64,000 bases of DNA from Welwitschia mirabilis (Eukaryota > Gnetophyta > Gnetopsida > Welwitschiales), in the NCBI GenBank assembly GCA_051453625.1, contig JBOZIK010000001.1, forward strand, positions 79,300,459 to 79,364,458, given 5' to 3'. Below are positions 43,750 to 54,030 of the stretch, piece by piece. Positions within the stretch are counted from its first letter, which is position 1. Each line of letters starts with the position of its first letter. The position numbers and the translations under genes were made by a program. Below the pieces are notes generated by a model. It made no database searches and was not told where the DNA came from. It was given only the letters and a program-made list of their open reading frames with translations.

Positions 43750-44960
43750 TATATTATAGAAGGATAGCCAAGGAAAATGAAGAGATCAGATGAAAGAGGA
43801 AGGTTTGTCTAGTACCCTTAAAAATATAACTTATGAACAAAAGAGTAGTAAAACCAAAATGCAAATAGAGAAAGAAGAATACTTTGACATGGATAAAGCT
43901 ACTTTAGAATAGGTAGTAAATAAACAACATTTTTTTCAACTTATGAATAAAATAGAATAATAATTATTCAACCTACATAAGGTATTCCATGGTCAAGCTA
44001 AATCTTTAAAAGACACTTAACCTCACCCCCCTGAAAATAAATTTGTAATAGACTATTATTGAGAGGATGATGGAGATTTTAGTTCCTTAGATAGTTATAC
44101 TCATTAATTGAAATATTTAATCCCCATCAACTTAAATGTTTTGAAGATTTCTTAAAAAGTAAGGAATATCAACATCACATAAATTCCAACTTTGAATAAA
44201 GAAGTTTGAATAACCAATCCTTTAGTTAAGTCTACTTAATTCATTTTGTAAGGATAATTGTTTGGACTTAAAATAAGAACACTTGAAATATTTTCATTTT
44301 TCTTTAAAATGGCAAGATCAACTATGCTATCATAGGAACTCTAACCATATGTTTAACTCTTAGTAAGTCCTTAATAAAATACTTAAGAGAATAGATTTTG
44401 AACATCAAACAAAAAAATAATAAGAGATTTGATGAATTTATGGATAGATATAACATATTACTTCCTAGATTTCTTAATTATGGGATTTCATCTAGGGAAA
44501 GAGTAAGAGATTTTTTTAGAGGATTACAAACTTAAACCTTAAAAGAGTTGAATTTATTATGTAGGAATAGCATTAAACTAATAAACTTATAGGAAATTGG
44601 AAAATTTATTACTCAGTTTCACAACATAAGTCAAGGATAAGCACAAGAGGATAAAAATAATAAATTAAATTAGGTATCAACCCCTAAAGTAGAAAGTAAT
44701 GTGTATAGCTCTAAACATATTAGTCTTATGAAAGAGGTTGTTATAAAACTGACTAATAGTCTAATTAAAAAATTTGGTTAACTAGCTATTCAAAATTTTA
44801 AAGATAAAGAAGGTCCCATCTAAGAACATTATGAGTAAGATAATCACAAAGAAATAGGTTGTTCATGGATGTAATAATTTATTCAATGCTTAGACATAAA
44901 CAGGTTAGATCTAAATGCAAGAAACAAATCCTATTCTTATCAAAGTATAGAATAGGAAAA
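43750..44960 (+). pseudogene. gag relic, A2
   Basis: Parallels 27650-28760 of A1. In one frame FDEFMDRYN and LLPRFLNYGISSRERVRDFF-type wording can be read at about 44420-44520, matching the gag capsid block 'SFDEFMERYNMLLARFPNHGISSRERI'. KHISLMKEVVIK follows near 44715. Several stops and small indels relative to A1. No zinc knuckle recognised. Confidence 0.6.
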
Positions 44961-45559
44961 AAATATATAAAAACCTTTACAAAAGTATGTTAACTTTAAG
45001 AGATATAAACAAATTAAGTACTACAAAAATTTAATGAATAAGGATTTTACATGTATTAAAGAAAAACTAGAGCTAGATAATAAAGAAGGGAAAACTCTTG
45101 CACATCCATAAACGAACCTTAGCAAAACCATAGTAAAGCAGTATTGATTAAAAAAACCTAAATTAATAGATTAGAAATCAAAAATAAAAAATGGAACAAA
45201 TAGCTTACCTAAGAAATAAGCGACTTCAAGTACGAAAGAGGTAGACATAGAGGAATAGCAATAAGTTATGATTTTTCTATAGATAAATTAAACATCAAAT
45301 GATTAAAATAATTCAAACTCTTAATAAAATATTTAGAAAATACCATGATATCTTTTGCTCTTTTGAAATTTTTTAAAGATGTATTTGTTTCTTAGAAACA
45401 AATGAAGATAATGTGTTTAAGATAACGGAGTGAAAAGAGATAAAACAAAGAAGAGTAGATAGAAATAGTAAAAAATAATGAAGTCTCTTAAGATACCACA
45501 TAGATCCTTAAGAATAAATAATATACAAGATACAGTAACCCAACAACACTTATGATAAA

Positions 45560-45850
45560 CATCAAAATTAAGAATAAATTCAAGGTTAAACTCTTAGTTG
45601 ATTTATGGGTAAGTGTAAATGTTATGCCCTATAAAATGTATGAGGAATTGGAAAAACTAGAGTTAGCACACTATTGAGGGAAATTTTATCTAATAGATGG
45701 TTAGCAATAATTCCTAAAGGAATTCTCATGATTCTACCTAATAAAATTCAAGGGTTCATATACTTAATAGACTCTTTAGTAATGCAAAATTAGAGGGATA
45801 TACATGTAATAATCTTAGGAAGACCTTGATGCTTACTGTGGATGTAACCA
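45560..45850 (+). pseudogene. Aspartic protease relic, A2
   Basis: Active-site block reads LLVDLWVSVNVMPYKMYEEL (about 45591-45650): the Asp of D-x-G is kept but the following Gly reads Trp/Val (expected DLGAS), consistent with GGG-to-TGG type changes. A downstream block corresponds to 'IILGRPFL' (gtaataatcttaggaag near 45808). Confidence 0.65.
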
Positions 45851-46199
45851 TCTATTCTAGAAAAGGGGTAATGAAAATTAGTTTATAATATTTAAAATAA
45901 TAAATTAAATTATCTAATGTATTAGTTTAAGAGGATATAGAATTAAACTCTAAATCTAGAAGTAATGCTATATTAGTTTAGGAGGCTCATACAATGTTAA
46001 CATGATAAAATAAGCAAAAATAAAAAGAAGAAGAGTTAACATCTCAAGATATAGAAAAACCACCTCTTAAGGAAGGATTACAGTACATAGAGGTAGCTCT
46101 TAATAGACCTTTAATTATTAATAGTAGCTTAATCCACTCGCAAAAAAGAAAACCTAATAGATGTTAATTAAAATAAAAAGAGCATTTGCATAGGATGAT

Positions 46200-47050
46200 G
46201 ATGACATTAAATGAATAAACCCTAAATCATGTCAACATAGAATTTATGTGGATACCTTTATTAAACCTTTCAAGCAACTTGAAAGTAGATGTAATCCACT
46301 TATGTAGGATATAATTAAATAATAAATAACTAAAATTTTAAATGTAGGATTTATATACCCCATATCATATTCAAAATGGATGAGCGTTATAACTATAGGA
46401 TCAAAAAACGATCATTTTCCTCTACCATTTGTAGATCAGGTCTTAAAAAGAATTTCTTGATGTCAGTATTATAGTTTCTTTAATGGGTATAGTGGATATA
46501 ATTAGATTCCCATAAACTTAAAGGATTAGGTTAAAACTACCTTTACTTATCACTAGAGAGCTTATGTCTTTAAATTCTTATCCTTTGTATTATGTCATAC
46601 CTTAATCACATTTCAGAGGTTATAAATAATATATTTTAAAACATGATAGGAAAGTTAGTTGAAGTATTCATATATTATTTCTCAACCTTTAGAAATAACT
46701 TTGAGGAATCGTTAGATAACTCATAAAGGTCCTAGAAATATGTGAAGAGAAAAATCTCAAATTGAGTTAATCTAAAAGTTACCTTATGGTTATAGCATGG
46801 ATATGATTTGGTCATAAAATTTCATAAATTGGAATTGAAACTAACGAACAAAAAGTAAAGGCTATAAAAGACATACCATCACCAACTAAATTAAAAGAAC
46901 TTAAATCTTTTTTGAATTATGTAGGATATTATAAGAGGTTCATAACTAATTTTAGTAAAATTACTAAGCCTCTTAGTAATATCATACAAAAAGATGTAGA
47001 GTATGATTGAACTAATGAATGCCAAGATGCCTATTAGACATTAAAATATA
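46200..47050 (+). pseudogene. Reverse transcriptase relic with internal deletion, A2
   Basis: FIYPISYSKWMSVI-like wording near 46350 leads straight into DHFPLPFVDQVLKRIS (46412-46460): about 58 bp present in A1 (the VPKK...VCIDFR part of the RT fingers) are absent, which also shifts the frame. After that YYSFFNGYSGYN and PINLKD are clear (46465-46540). The core reads VFIYYFS at 46663-46680 for VFMDDFS, so both catalytic Asp are Tyr. RNNFEES follows. A block FFNYVGYYKRFITNFSKITK (46907-46970) is the connection motif. Confidence 0.8.
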
Positions 47051-47069
47051 AATTACTATGGCTCCCATT

Positions 47070-47460
47070 CTACAAGGATCCAATTGAATAAAATCATTCC
47101 ATATAATGATTGATATATTTGATTTTAGAATAAAATAATGATGAAAATGGATATTATACTATTGACTATGTTAGTAAAATTTTAAAGTAACCCAATAAAA
47201 AATTATATAGTAACTAAAGTATAACTCTTGAAAGTCATGATATCATTAGAAATGTTTAGACATTATATCTTAGGATATAAAGTGAAAATCCATATGGATC
47301 ATAATGAAATAAGATGTTTGATGAATAAAGAGGAAGAAAAGTCTAAGATTATTAGGTGAAAATTATTAATATAAGAGTTTGATTCAAAAGTTATTGATAG
47401 AAAACAGATAGAAAATGTTGTGGCATATTACTTATCTGAGATTAGAATTCTTTGAGAAAG
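47070..47460 (+). pseudogene. RNase H relic, A2 only
   Basis: Frames give NKNDENGYYTIDYVSKILK (47127-47185; expected 'QRKDKKLHVIYYASRTL'), then a block for 'TTEKELLAVVFALDKFRSYLLG' ('actcttgaaagtcatgatatcattag', 47225) and 'SENPYGS' like wording for the 'HVEVDHKSL' region. The whole domain is absent in A1. RNase H would remove the RNA template during minus-strand synthesis. Confidence 0.65.
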
Positions 47461-47479
47461 AAGAATAAATTAATATTAA

Positions 47480-48023
47480 AAATGAATTCCCTAGTGAAGA
47501 TTTTCCCAATTAAAATAAGTTCATGGTTTGCTAGCATTGTCAATTTTCTAGTCATTAAAAGATTGCCACCTTTTATAAACTATTATAAGAAAAAGAAGTT
47601 ATTGAGAGAAGTTAGAGATTTTATATGATATAGTAAACTATTATTTAGAAAATGTAAAGACCAAATCATAAGAAAATATATCACAAGATGAAATCCATAA
47701 GGAAGATTATGAGGAATAAGGAGAGGAAATTATGGAGCAAGAATAACTAAAATGAAAATATCACACATGGGATACTAATGGATAATAATATTCAAAGGGT
47801 TTTTTAACCTAGATCCAAAAATGTAACAAATTTCAAAGGGAAGGAATATTTACTCAAAAGATGGAGATGTAACAATAATGAGTATCAGGAATTAAATCCT
47901 TTGATATATGAAAAATAAACTTTATTAATCTAATAAATCTTATTTCATATAGAAAAAAAACATCCTAGCCTTTATTGTTTATCTTACTAAGTGGGTAAAA
48001 ATTGAGGTTGTAGTACATGGTTT
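47480..48023 (+). pseudogene. Truncated integrase relic, A2
   Basis: Starts with the 'gaattccctagtgaagatttt' block (plant gypsy EFPDE.F) near 47488, runs through the zinc-binding region and into the core: LYCLSYLVGKN-type wording near 47960-48010 parallels A1 ICVNYLTTWEETEV. Similarity ends at 48023 before the second catalytic residue. Confidence 0.65.
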
Positions 48024-48329
48024 ATGTTAAACTATGTTTTAATAGTGTACCATAGTTATGGCCTTTATCTTTCTTGTTATGAAACTATTTCATTAATTCT
48101 TTGGATTTTTATTAAGTGACACATTAGAAGTAAACATTTTCATAATTCCTAGGGAAAGAAACTTTGTTCTTTATCATAAACCTAATAGCAATTTCTATAA
48201 ATGTTTTTCAAAATGATATAGGATCATTTTATAATAGATATTTATCAAATAGTAGATAAAGGGTAGATATATTTATACTAAGGTTGGCTAAAAATTTAGT
48301 AGAAATCATAGGAAAAGAGATGTCTCAAC

Positions 48330-48905
48330 TGGTTGTACTTCTTCTTCTATGTGAGTTGTCAAAAGATCTCTTACCACACCCATCCACCTAGCTAGATTAG
48401 TGGATAATAACTTGATGTTATATTCCTATAACTTCAAAATCCATTTAGACCTTCTTAAATTTGAATATTTCTTTTCCAATATGATCCAACAGGGTCTTTA
48501 CTATAGGCTTAGTAACTATCTCCATACCTTTTTCCTTATGATATAATTATGAAACTTCTTCAATGCCTTAATAAGAGTAAAGGCCTATTTCTCTAAATAA
48601 TAGTAGGATAGTCTAATGTGTTAAAAAAAAAATTTACATGAACAAAACTAGGAATTCTTCATGTCCACCTTCTAAATATTTTATCCTTTCTATAAGGAGT
48701 ACTATAGTAGTAGTATCTAAAGCATGACCAAAAGTTCTTTAAAGAAGTTAAGACTCATCAATCTTGGGGATGATGCTGCTACATTCTTAATTAATTTAAT
48801 TATTTTTTTTTCCCTTCTAGGATCCATACAAATAGGATATTCTTCTCTAGTAGTGGCAAAATAAAAGCCACAATCTTTAAAATCTCTAAGATAAAATGCC
48901 ATATG
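48330..48905 (-). pseudogene. RNase H relic, family B minus copy
   Basis: An open stretch of 61 codons (48902-48717) includes REKKIIKLIKNVAASSPRLM and SLNFFKELLVML, matching the plus copy block KDKKAFELIKN...SLRLVSLDFFKE. Further down, GMEIVTKPIVKTLLDHIG (about 48535-48480) matches the block of the plus copy at 4095-4140. No complete domain. Confidence 0.7.
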
Positions 48906-48999
48906 AAATTAGTCCTTACTTTAAGAGATCCTAGAAGAGGGATCTTCTAGATGGCTTATATGTACTTTAAGCCTACTTCTATGTCCTAGTTCAATATGA

Positions 49000-49460
49000 G
49001 GTATCCTAATATCTTGTTCAAATAAATGGCAATAATACTTTTCTTCAAATTAAAGGAGATCCTAAATTGCCTAAATTATAAGAATATTTTCCTAAGGACC
49101 TACACGTGATCAGCTCACTTATCTAAATAAGTTGTAATGTCATCTAGATAGATGATGATGCATATTCCAATTAGTCTTACTAGTGTGTGCTTAATAGTTC
49201 TTTAAAATATATTTTTAATGTAGATTAAGCTAAACTACATTTCTTTATAAGTGTAGATGATCCATTCAGTCGTGAAAGTAGTTTTTCTTTAATCTAGGAT
49301 AGTCACTTGTATATAATTATAACTAGAAAATCTATATAAGAAAGAGAACATTTTTGCACCTACCACCTTCTTCAATACCTTATTCATGATTAAGACAAAG
49401 TACTTGTTTTTAACAAAGGCCTTAATCATATTCTATAAATTTATACATAGATGAATCTCT
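49000..49460 (-). pseudogene. Reverse transcriptase relic, family B minus copy
   Basis: Minus-strand wording in order: IKAFVKNKYFVLIMNKVLKK (49430-49370; expected LNKACPKDNFPLP-ID), VVGAKMFSFL, then RKTTFTTEW and YTYKEM (49270-49235; expected KTTFTTPWGTFCYRVMPFGL). The catalytic core IIIYLDDITTYLDK is at about 49160-49115, with YLDD intact; then LRKIFL, FRQFRISFNLKKS. This is the best preserved RT core in the window, although interrupted by TGA/TAG at Gln or Arg positions. Confidence 0.8.
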
Positions 49461-50099
49461 CCCCTCTTCTTTCTAAAGGGGATGAGATTAAAAACCCAAG
49501 TTGTATGTCTTATGAAGTAGATAATACCTGATTATAGGAACTTCTCAACTTTATTCTTGATTAATGGATCTAGAACTAGATTCCTTCTCCCCTACATCCA
49601 TTAGAATGGCTTAGTACTTTCTTTGAGAGGGATGGTATGTGTCAATATCTATAAGTTAAAACCTCTTAGATCCTTGTACAACTAGGCCAAGACATCTTTG
49701 AACTCCTAATAGAGTAGTAAAATAGCCTACCTCTCCTAGGTGAAGCATGTTATTTTGATTTTAATAATCTTAGATTTGTCTAGAAAACCTATATTAAGCT
49801 ATTATACTTAATCATTTATGCATCACTGAGGAAGACGAATCTCTAGCTCTATAACAAAGGATTTCTTAAATTGAATAAAACCTATAGAAATATTATTATT
49901 ACAGAGTTTCCATTATTCTATGAATCTTCTTTTTCATCTAATATTTGTTTTTCAAACTCATCTTAATTATACTTGAATCTAAGAATCTAGTAACTCTTTC
50001 AAATACTTAGAACTATTTAATGCTATTAAATAGTGATTTCTTTGAGACGGAAAAAATTTGAAGTTCCTCAACTACTATGTTATTCACTAGGGCTCCTTT

Positions 50100-50430
50100 C
50101 ATAACTGAAGCTACTACATTATTAACTAGTAAATTCTACTCTCATGAAACTTGAGTAAGATATCACTCTTTAAATTGGTCTATAAGGTTTATAACTCTTA
50201 TTTAAAACATCTTCAACATGGGATTATATGTTTGATATTCACATTTAACTTGATTAATAATAACTTTACAATCTCTATAAACATGAACATTTATTACCTT
50301 CTTAAAGAGTTCTAGCTTAAGGGCATGGACTAGGATCTTATATTTAATGGAATTATTTGATGTTGAGAATTTGCTATACCTCCAAGGATTTTAAGATCAT
50401 TTCTAAACCTATTTCCTATGCATTATTGGC
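50100..50430 (-). pseudogene. Extra RNase H domain, family B minus copy
   Basis: Reads KILVHALKLELFKKVINVHV, YRDCKVIINQVKCEYQ, then NPMLKMF and LIDQFKE, and VNNVVAS near 50110: the classical 'EALIYGLKLALELGVKHI-VYGDSQLVINQVKGEY-...-NPRM...ADALANLAS' order of the second RNase H. It lies upstream of RT in element sense, as in the plus copy. Confidence 0.75.
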
Positions 50431-50783
50431 TTCTAATTATACTATTATATCCTCGATATTATATCCTTGATAGATTTATAAAGATAGGTTTCAAGTATAA
50501 AGTCTCATTGTAAGTGGTGATATTGTATTTTAATTAGGGATCTCTTTTAATATAAATCTAAATGGAGACTTCTTTCTAAGGAAGCCACATATGAGAGTAA
50601 TTCCAAAAAATATAATCATTATGAAAAGCTACCTATATTTGACTTAATAAGCCATTGTATATAGCTAGGATGTTACACATGTAAAAAATCTATAATGCTC
50701 ATGACTCTAAGGTCTGATACTATCTATAATATAACGTATTTTAGGATTTATTAGACCTTAATATTAGTAAAAACTAGATAAAC

Positions 50784-50793
50784 NNNNNNNNNN
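50784..50793. other. 10-N gap
   Basis: Ten undetermined bases; flanks are not duplicated. Confidence 0.95.
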
Positions 50794-51085
50794 GATTGAT
50801 TCTAGTTACTTAGCTATCTACAAGAGGAGGATATTGATAAAAGTATTGGAATCAATAAGGTAATTATGGACATTATTTTCAAACATACATAACTTGACAA
50901 GAAAAGGAGGTAACTTTTTCTTCATAGTAAAGATGGTAGACTTTACTTCTAATTCTTGTACATTCATCTCTAAGGGTGAATATTTCATTTTTCATGCATT
51001 AGTAAAGTTGTAGGCCTATGTATGATTTTTTTTTTTTTTAATCTTTACTCATTTGAAGAACTTCCAAGATAGATAGGTTGACCTT

Positions 51086-52147
51086 TGTTGTGGTGTATAT
51101 TTATGCAATGTTACATCCTAAGTAGAATCCTATTAATTACAAATATAATGCACCTGAATATCATAATCCATCAAAGGCCAAATTAGGAAGTAAGAGAGTT
51201 GCTTTCCACAATGAAATACATGTACTCTAATCTACAAACTTGCAATGCATGAAATTAAAAATACAACACACTCATGCAAAGCTAATCTAGAAAAAAGAAA
51301 TATGATACACCTAACCTAAACTAACCATGCATAACCTTAAGAAAGGTTACCCTCATAACCTATATTACTAGAAAAACTGTCACCAGATCAAAAGCAACAT
51401 AAGCTATGAGGATGAGAAACAATCAGACATTAAAATTATAAAAGAAAGTATTCTGTATTAATATTGAATCACATTCATGTTACAAAGTAGTTGATCTCAA
51501 TGGAGGAAATGTCTTCTAACACTAAGGAAATATCTTTATACAAATACAAGAATGGATCTCTAGCCCTTCAATCTTTTGTCATGAGAACTTCAAGTGTAAA
51601 CGAAGACAAGCAGGAGTTGAGGATAAGATCACTATTTATTAACTCAAGCACACAACAACACAAACAAAAAGGCATGGGTAAACCATAATAGTCACACAAG
51701 GAGAAACAGAAAATACATGTGTTAGAAGTTAGATGAATTTTTAGTACAAATATTATCACAATGTCATCCGTCTAGTCATCCGGATGATAGAAGAGATGAT
51801 GCCACCTCATAATTAATCCACATCAGCTGTTAGATAGGTTATAGTCAGAATCCCCATTAGCACTATTTACATGATCATAATACCAACATCCAGACAATTA
51901 GGTGGACGATGGCCTTTGATAATTATTTAATCATTACATTAGCTTCAATGTTTTGCAAGAAGTTATCTTAAAAAATGTAAAGTATTTAGAATTATTTAGA
52001 ATACTGTAAATTATCATGGAGATTGTGTGATTTCATTCTTTTCGTCTCAGCTCTCCATTATCATGGAAATCAAGCATTTACCTATCTATTAATCTACAAA
52101 ACCAATCAAAATACCCTATCAAGTATGCATAAGTTGATAGCATAACA
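51086..52147 (-). repeat. 3' LTR, family E second copy
   Basis: Starts 'tgttgtggtgtatatttatg' (E1: 'tgttgcagtgcatatttatg') and ends 'agcataaca' just before 'tagcccctacttagcc'. 1062 bp against 1214 bp for the E1 5' LTR. Carries the palindrome tcatccggatgat at 51776-51788. The short open frames at 51491-51759 inside it have no coding character. Confidence 0.8.
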
Positions 52148-52165
52148 TAGCCCCTACTTAGCCTT
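52148..52165 (-). other. Polypurine-type tract next to 3' LTR
   Basis: On the minus strand 'ggctaagtaggggcta'. Same position and wording as at 10605 and 60338, therefore a conserved element feature. Confidence 0.55.
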
Positions 52166-52716
52166 ATCAATTCCTAATAAAAGCAAGTGGTAAACCATGT
52201 TTGCGAGCAAATTTATTAGAAAATAAAATAGCTAGGATACTTAAGGCAATCATCTTAGAAATATTTTTAAAATTTAATAGAGATACATACTGGATTTTAA
52301 AAAATCAAAAAAACTAAATATTTTACTTGCTAAAAGCTCAACTAATAGGTTGTTTGGGTTATCATCCAAATGATGGAGGGGATAACATGCTTTAAAAAAA
52401 TTTTTGAAATATACAACCTGCAATAGAATTTTTTTTTTTTAAACAAAGAATCAAGCAAAATAATAAAATAGCTTTCCCAACTGAATAAAGCAGTAATGAA
52501 TGAAAAATTATCCAAGTAAAGCAAAATGAACCCTTATCATAACATGTAAAAATTAAAAGATAATTATGAAAAATTAGATACAAATGAGGGCATCATGCTA
52601 AAAAAATAATATGTTTATATAAATATCAAAAGAGAGTTTTTTAGTTAAAAAAGTATATATAAGAGGAGATAGAAAATAACAATACAAAATTACTTCCCTT
52701 GTCTCTGTATGATAAA

Positions 52717-54030
52717 TTATGGCTTGACAGCTAGCTTAGGAGCATGAGAAGAAGAGAAAGAATGCTCAAGATTTATGGAAAAATTGACATCTAGAGATGT
52801 AGAAATGAATCTGATCATCTCATCACCCTAGACATGTACCACCTTAGGAATGTCTACATTCATACTTTGTAGAATGAAAACAACATACTGGTGCATGTCA
52901 ACCATCTAGTCCTTGATGTGTTATACTCTTCTCTCAATATAGGATCTTCTACTCAAATGTGTACTATCTCTGATTAAGATTCTATATCCTCTGGTCAAGA
53001 ACTTATGTCCTCTGATCAAGAACTTATGTCCTCTGATCAAGAGCCTAGATCCTTTGACCAAGTATGTGAATACCTTTGTCTATGAAACCTCTGATGGTCT
53101 CAGTGGTCTTAGTCAAGAGAGTCTAAATCTATTTAAGAGTGTCTCCAACCACAGGTATCTATACCTTAGGTCTCTCTACCTCTTCTGAAACCTATATACT
53201 CATGTCCTGTAAATAGCGAGTGGATTTTTGAATGTGTGATAAATGTTGCTTACCCATGGATTCTGGTATTCTAGACCATCTAAAGAGTGCTGAGAGGAGG
53301 CATGAATAACCAAGTGTCTAAAGATGTTTTGCCTCTACCATGAATCTTAGTCTTCTCCAAATGAATGTAAAAAGGTCCATCTGCTCCACCTATCTAAAAG
53401 TTGTTAAAATCTATAGTGTACTACAATGCATGACTATCTATAAACTGATGTTATGAATTAAATATTTATGTAGTACTCTATACGTAGGAATTAGCTGAGT
53501 TACATTTACCACCTATCAATCAGTAGTCAAATCAGTTAGTATATCTAAAATAGCAGCATAGGCTTAACACTCCTCAGTCCCACTAGCTAAGTAAATGTAC
53601 ATGTTCTTAAGCCCATCAAGATCTGTGATGACTATAATATAGGATGGGAGAATTGCTATTTCATGGTCCTGTATGAATACCATAATCATATTTTGTAGCT
53701 GATCACAAGCATCTTGTTGCCTCTCTATGTGCTTGATGTTATAAAATTTCTTCATCTTTGACATGTAATATGATCCATGCACATCTATAATCTATTGAAG
53801 TCATAAGTCAATTAATCTCTAATCAACCTTTGACTTGATATAGCTTATGAAATTACCAAAATAATGCTCAACATGTATGCTAGCTATCTAAATAGGCAAG
53901 GAGAATCCATGTCAAGGTGGCGGATGTGTAGGCTTCAGATACTTAAATCTTTGACTTTTCTAGAGGACCTGCCTCCTGCTCTACTACCTCAGCCTCAGTT
54001 TTGGCCTATCTAGTTCTATGTGTCTGATGC
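52717..54030 (-). pseudogene. Third ORF of family E, second copy
   Basis: Lies between integrase and 3' LTR on the same strand as pol. It starts with a charged tail (EAEVVEQEAGPLEKSK near 53990), followed by VHGSYYMSKMKKFYNIKH and an open stretch to 53564 (QQDACDQLQNMIMVFIQDHE), then MDLFTFIWRRL near 53380. Near 52970-53075 a 21-bp unit is repeated about five times, coding a seven-residue repeat (ALDQRT, VLDQRT; coiled-coil-like). The C-terminal block has VDIPKVVHV and ends AVKP at a TAA (52717-52719). The copy at 60645-61880 shares the MDLxTFIWxxL motif, the HGSY block and the C-terminal block. Nearly all stops are TAG/TAA at Gln positions. Comparable ORFs sit at this place in Athila elements; no membrane segment or signal peptide is visible, so an envelope role is not supported. 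Function unknown. Confidence 0.65.
52967..53075 (-). repeat. 21-bp in-frame minisatellite within third ORF
   Basis: Units such as 'cctctgatcaagaacttatgt' minus one base recur five times on the plus strand with few changes. Being 21 bp long, it keeps the frame and yields a seven-residue period on the coding (minus) strand. Confidence 0.85.

Larger units (their letters stand above)
42733..48023 (+). mobile_element. Ty3/gypsy element, family A copy A2, 3'-truncated
   Basis: Second plus-strand copy of the family at 26502-32320 with the same order: LTR-like start, PBS-like site, gag (43750-44960), protease (45560-45850), RT (46200-47050), RNase H (47070-47460) and the start of integrase (47480-48023). 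Similarity to A1 stops at 48023, inside the integrase core, where minus-strand family B sequence follows; about 720 bp of integrase present in A1 are missing. It also lacks about 58 bp of the RT at about 46408. A1 and A2 therefore have different lesions and neither derives directly from the other. Confidence 0.8.
48024..50650 (-). mobile_element. Ty3/gypsy pol relic, family B minus-strand copy
   Basis: Order on the minus strand: extra RNase H (50430-50100), linker, RT (49460-49000), RNase H (48905-48330). Integrase is missing: the copy ends against truncated family A copy A2. Same family as 2111-5750, shown by shared RT wording (LRKIFL, FRQFR around the YLDD core) and shared spacing. The right limit is unclear: family B similarity fades near 50650 and a 10-N gap (50784-50793) and about 300 bp of unassigned DNA separate it from the LTR at 51086. 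Confidence 0.75.

Noticed and set aside
52717-54030. Calling the third ORF a retroviral envelope gene
   Set aside because: No signal peptide, membrane segment or cleavage site is visible; position alone is not enough.
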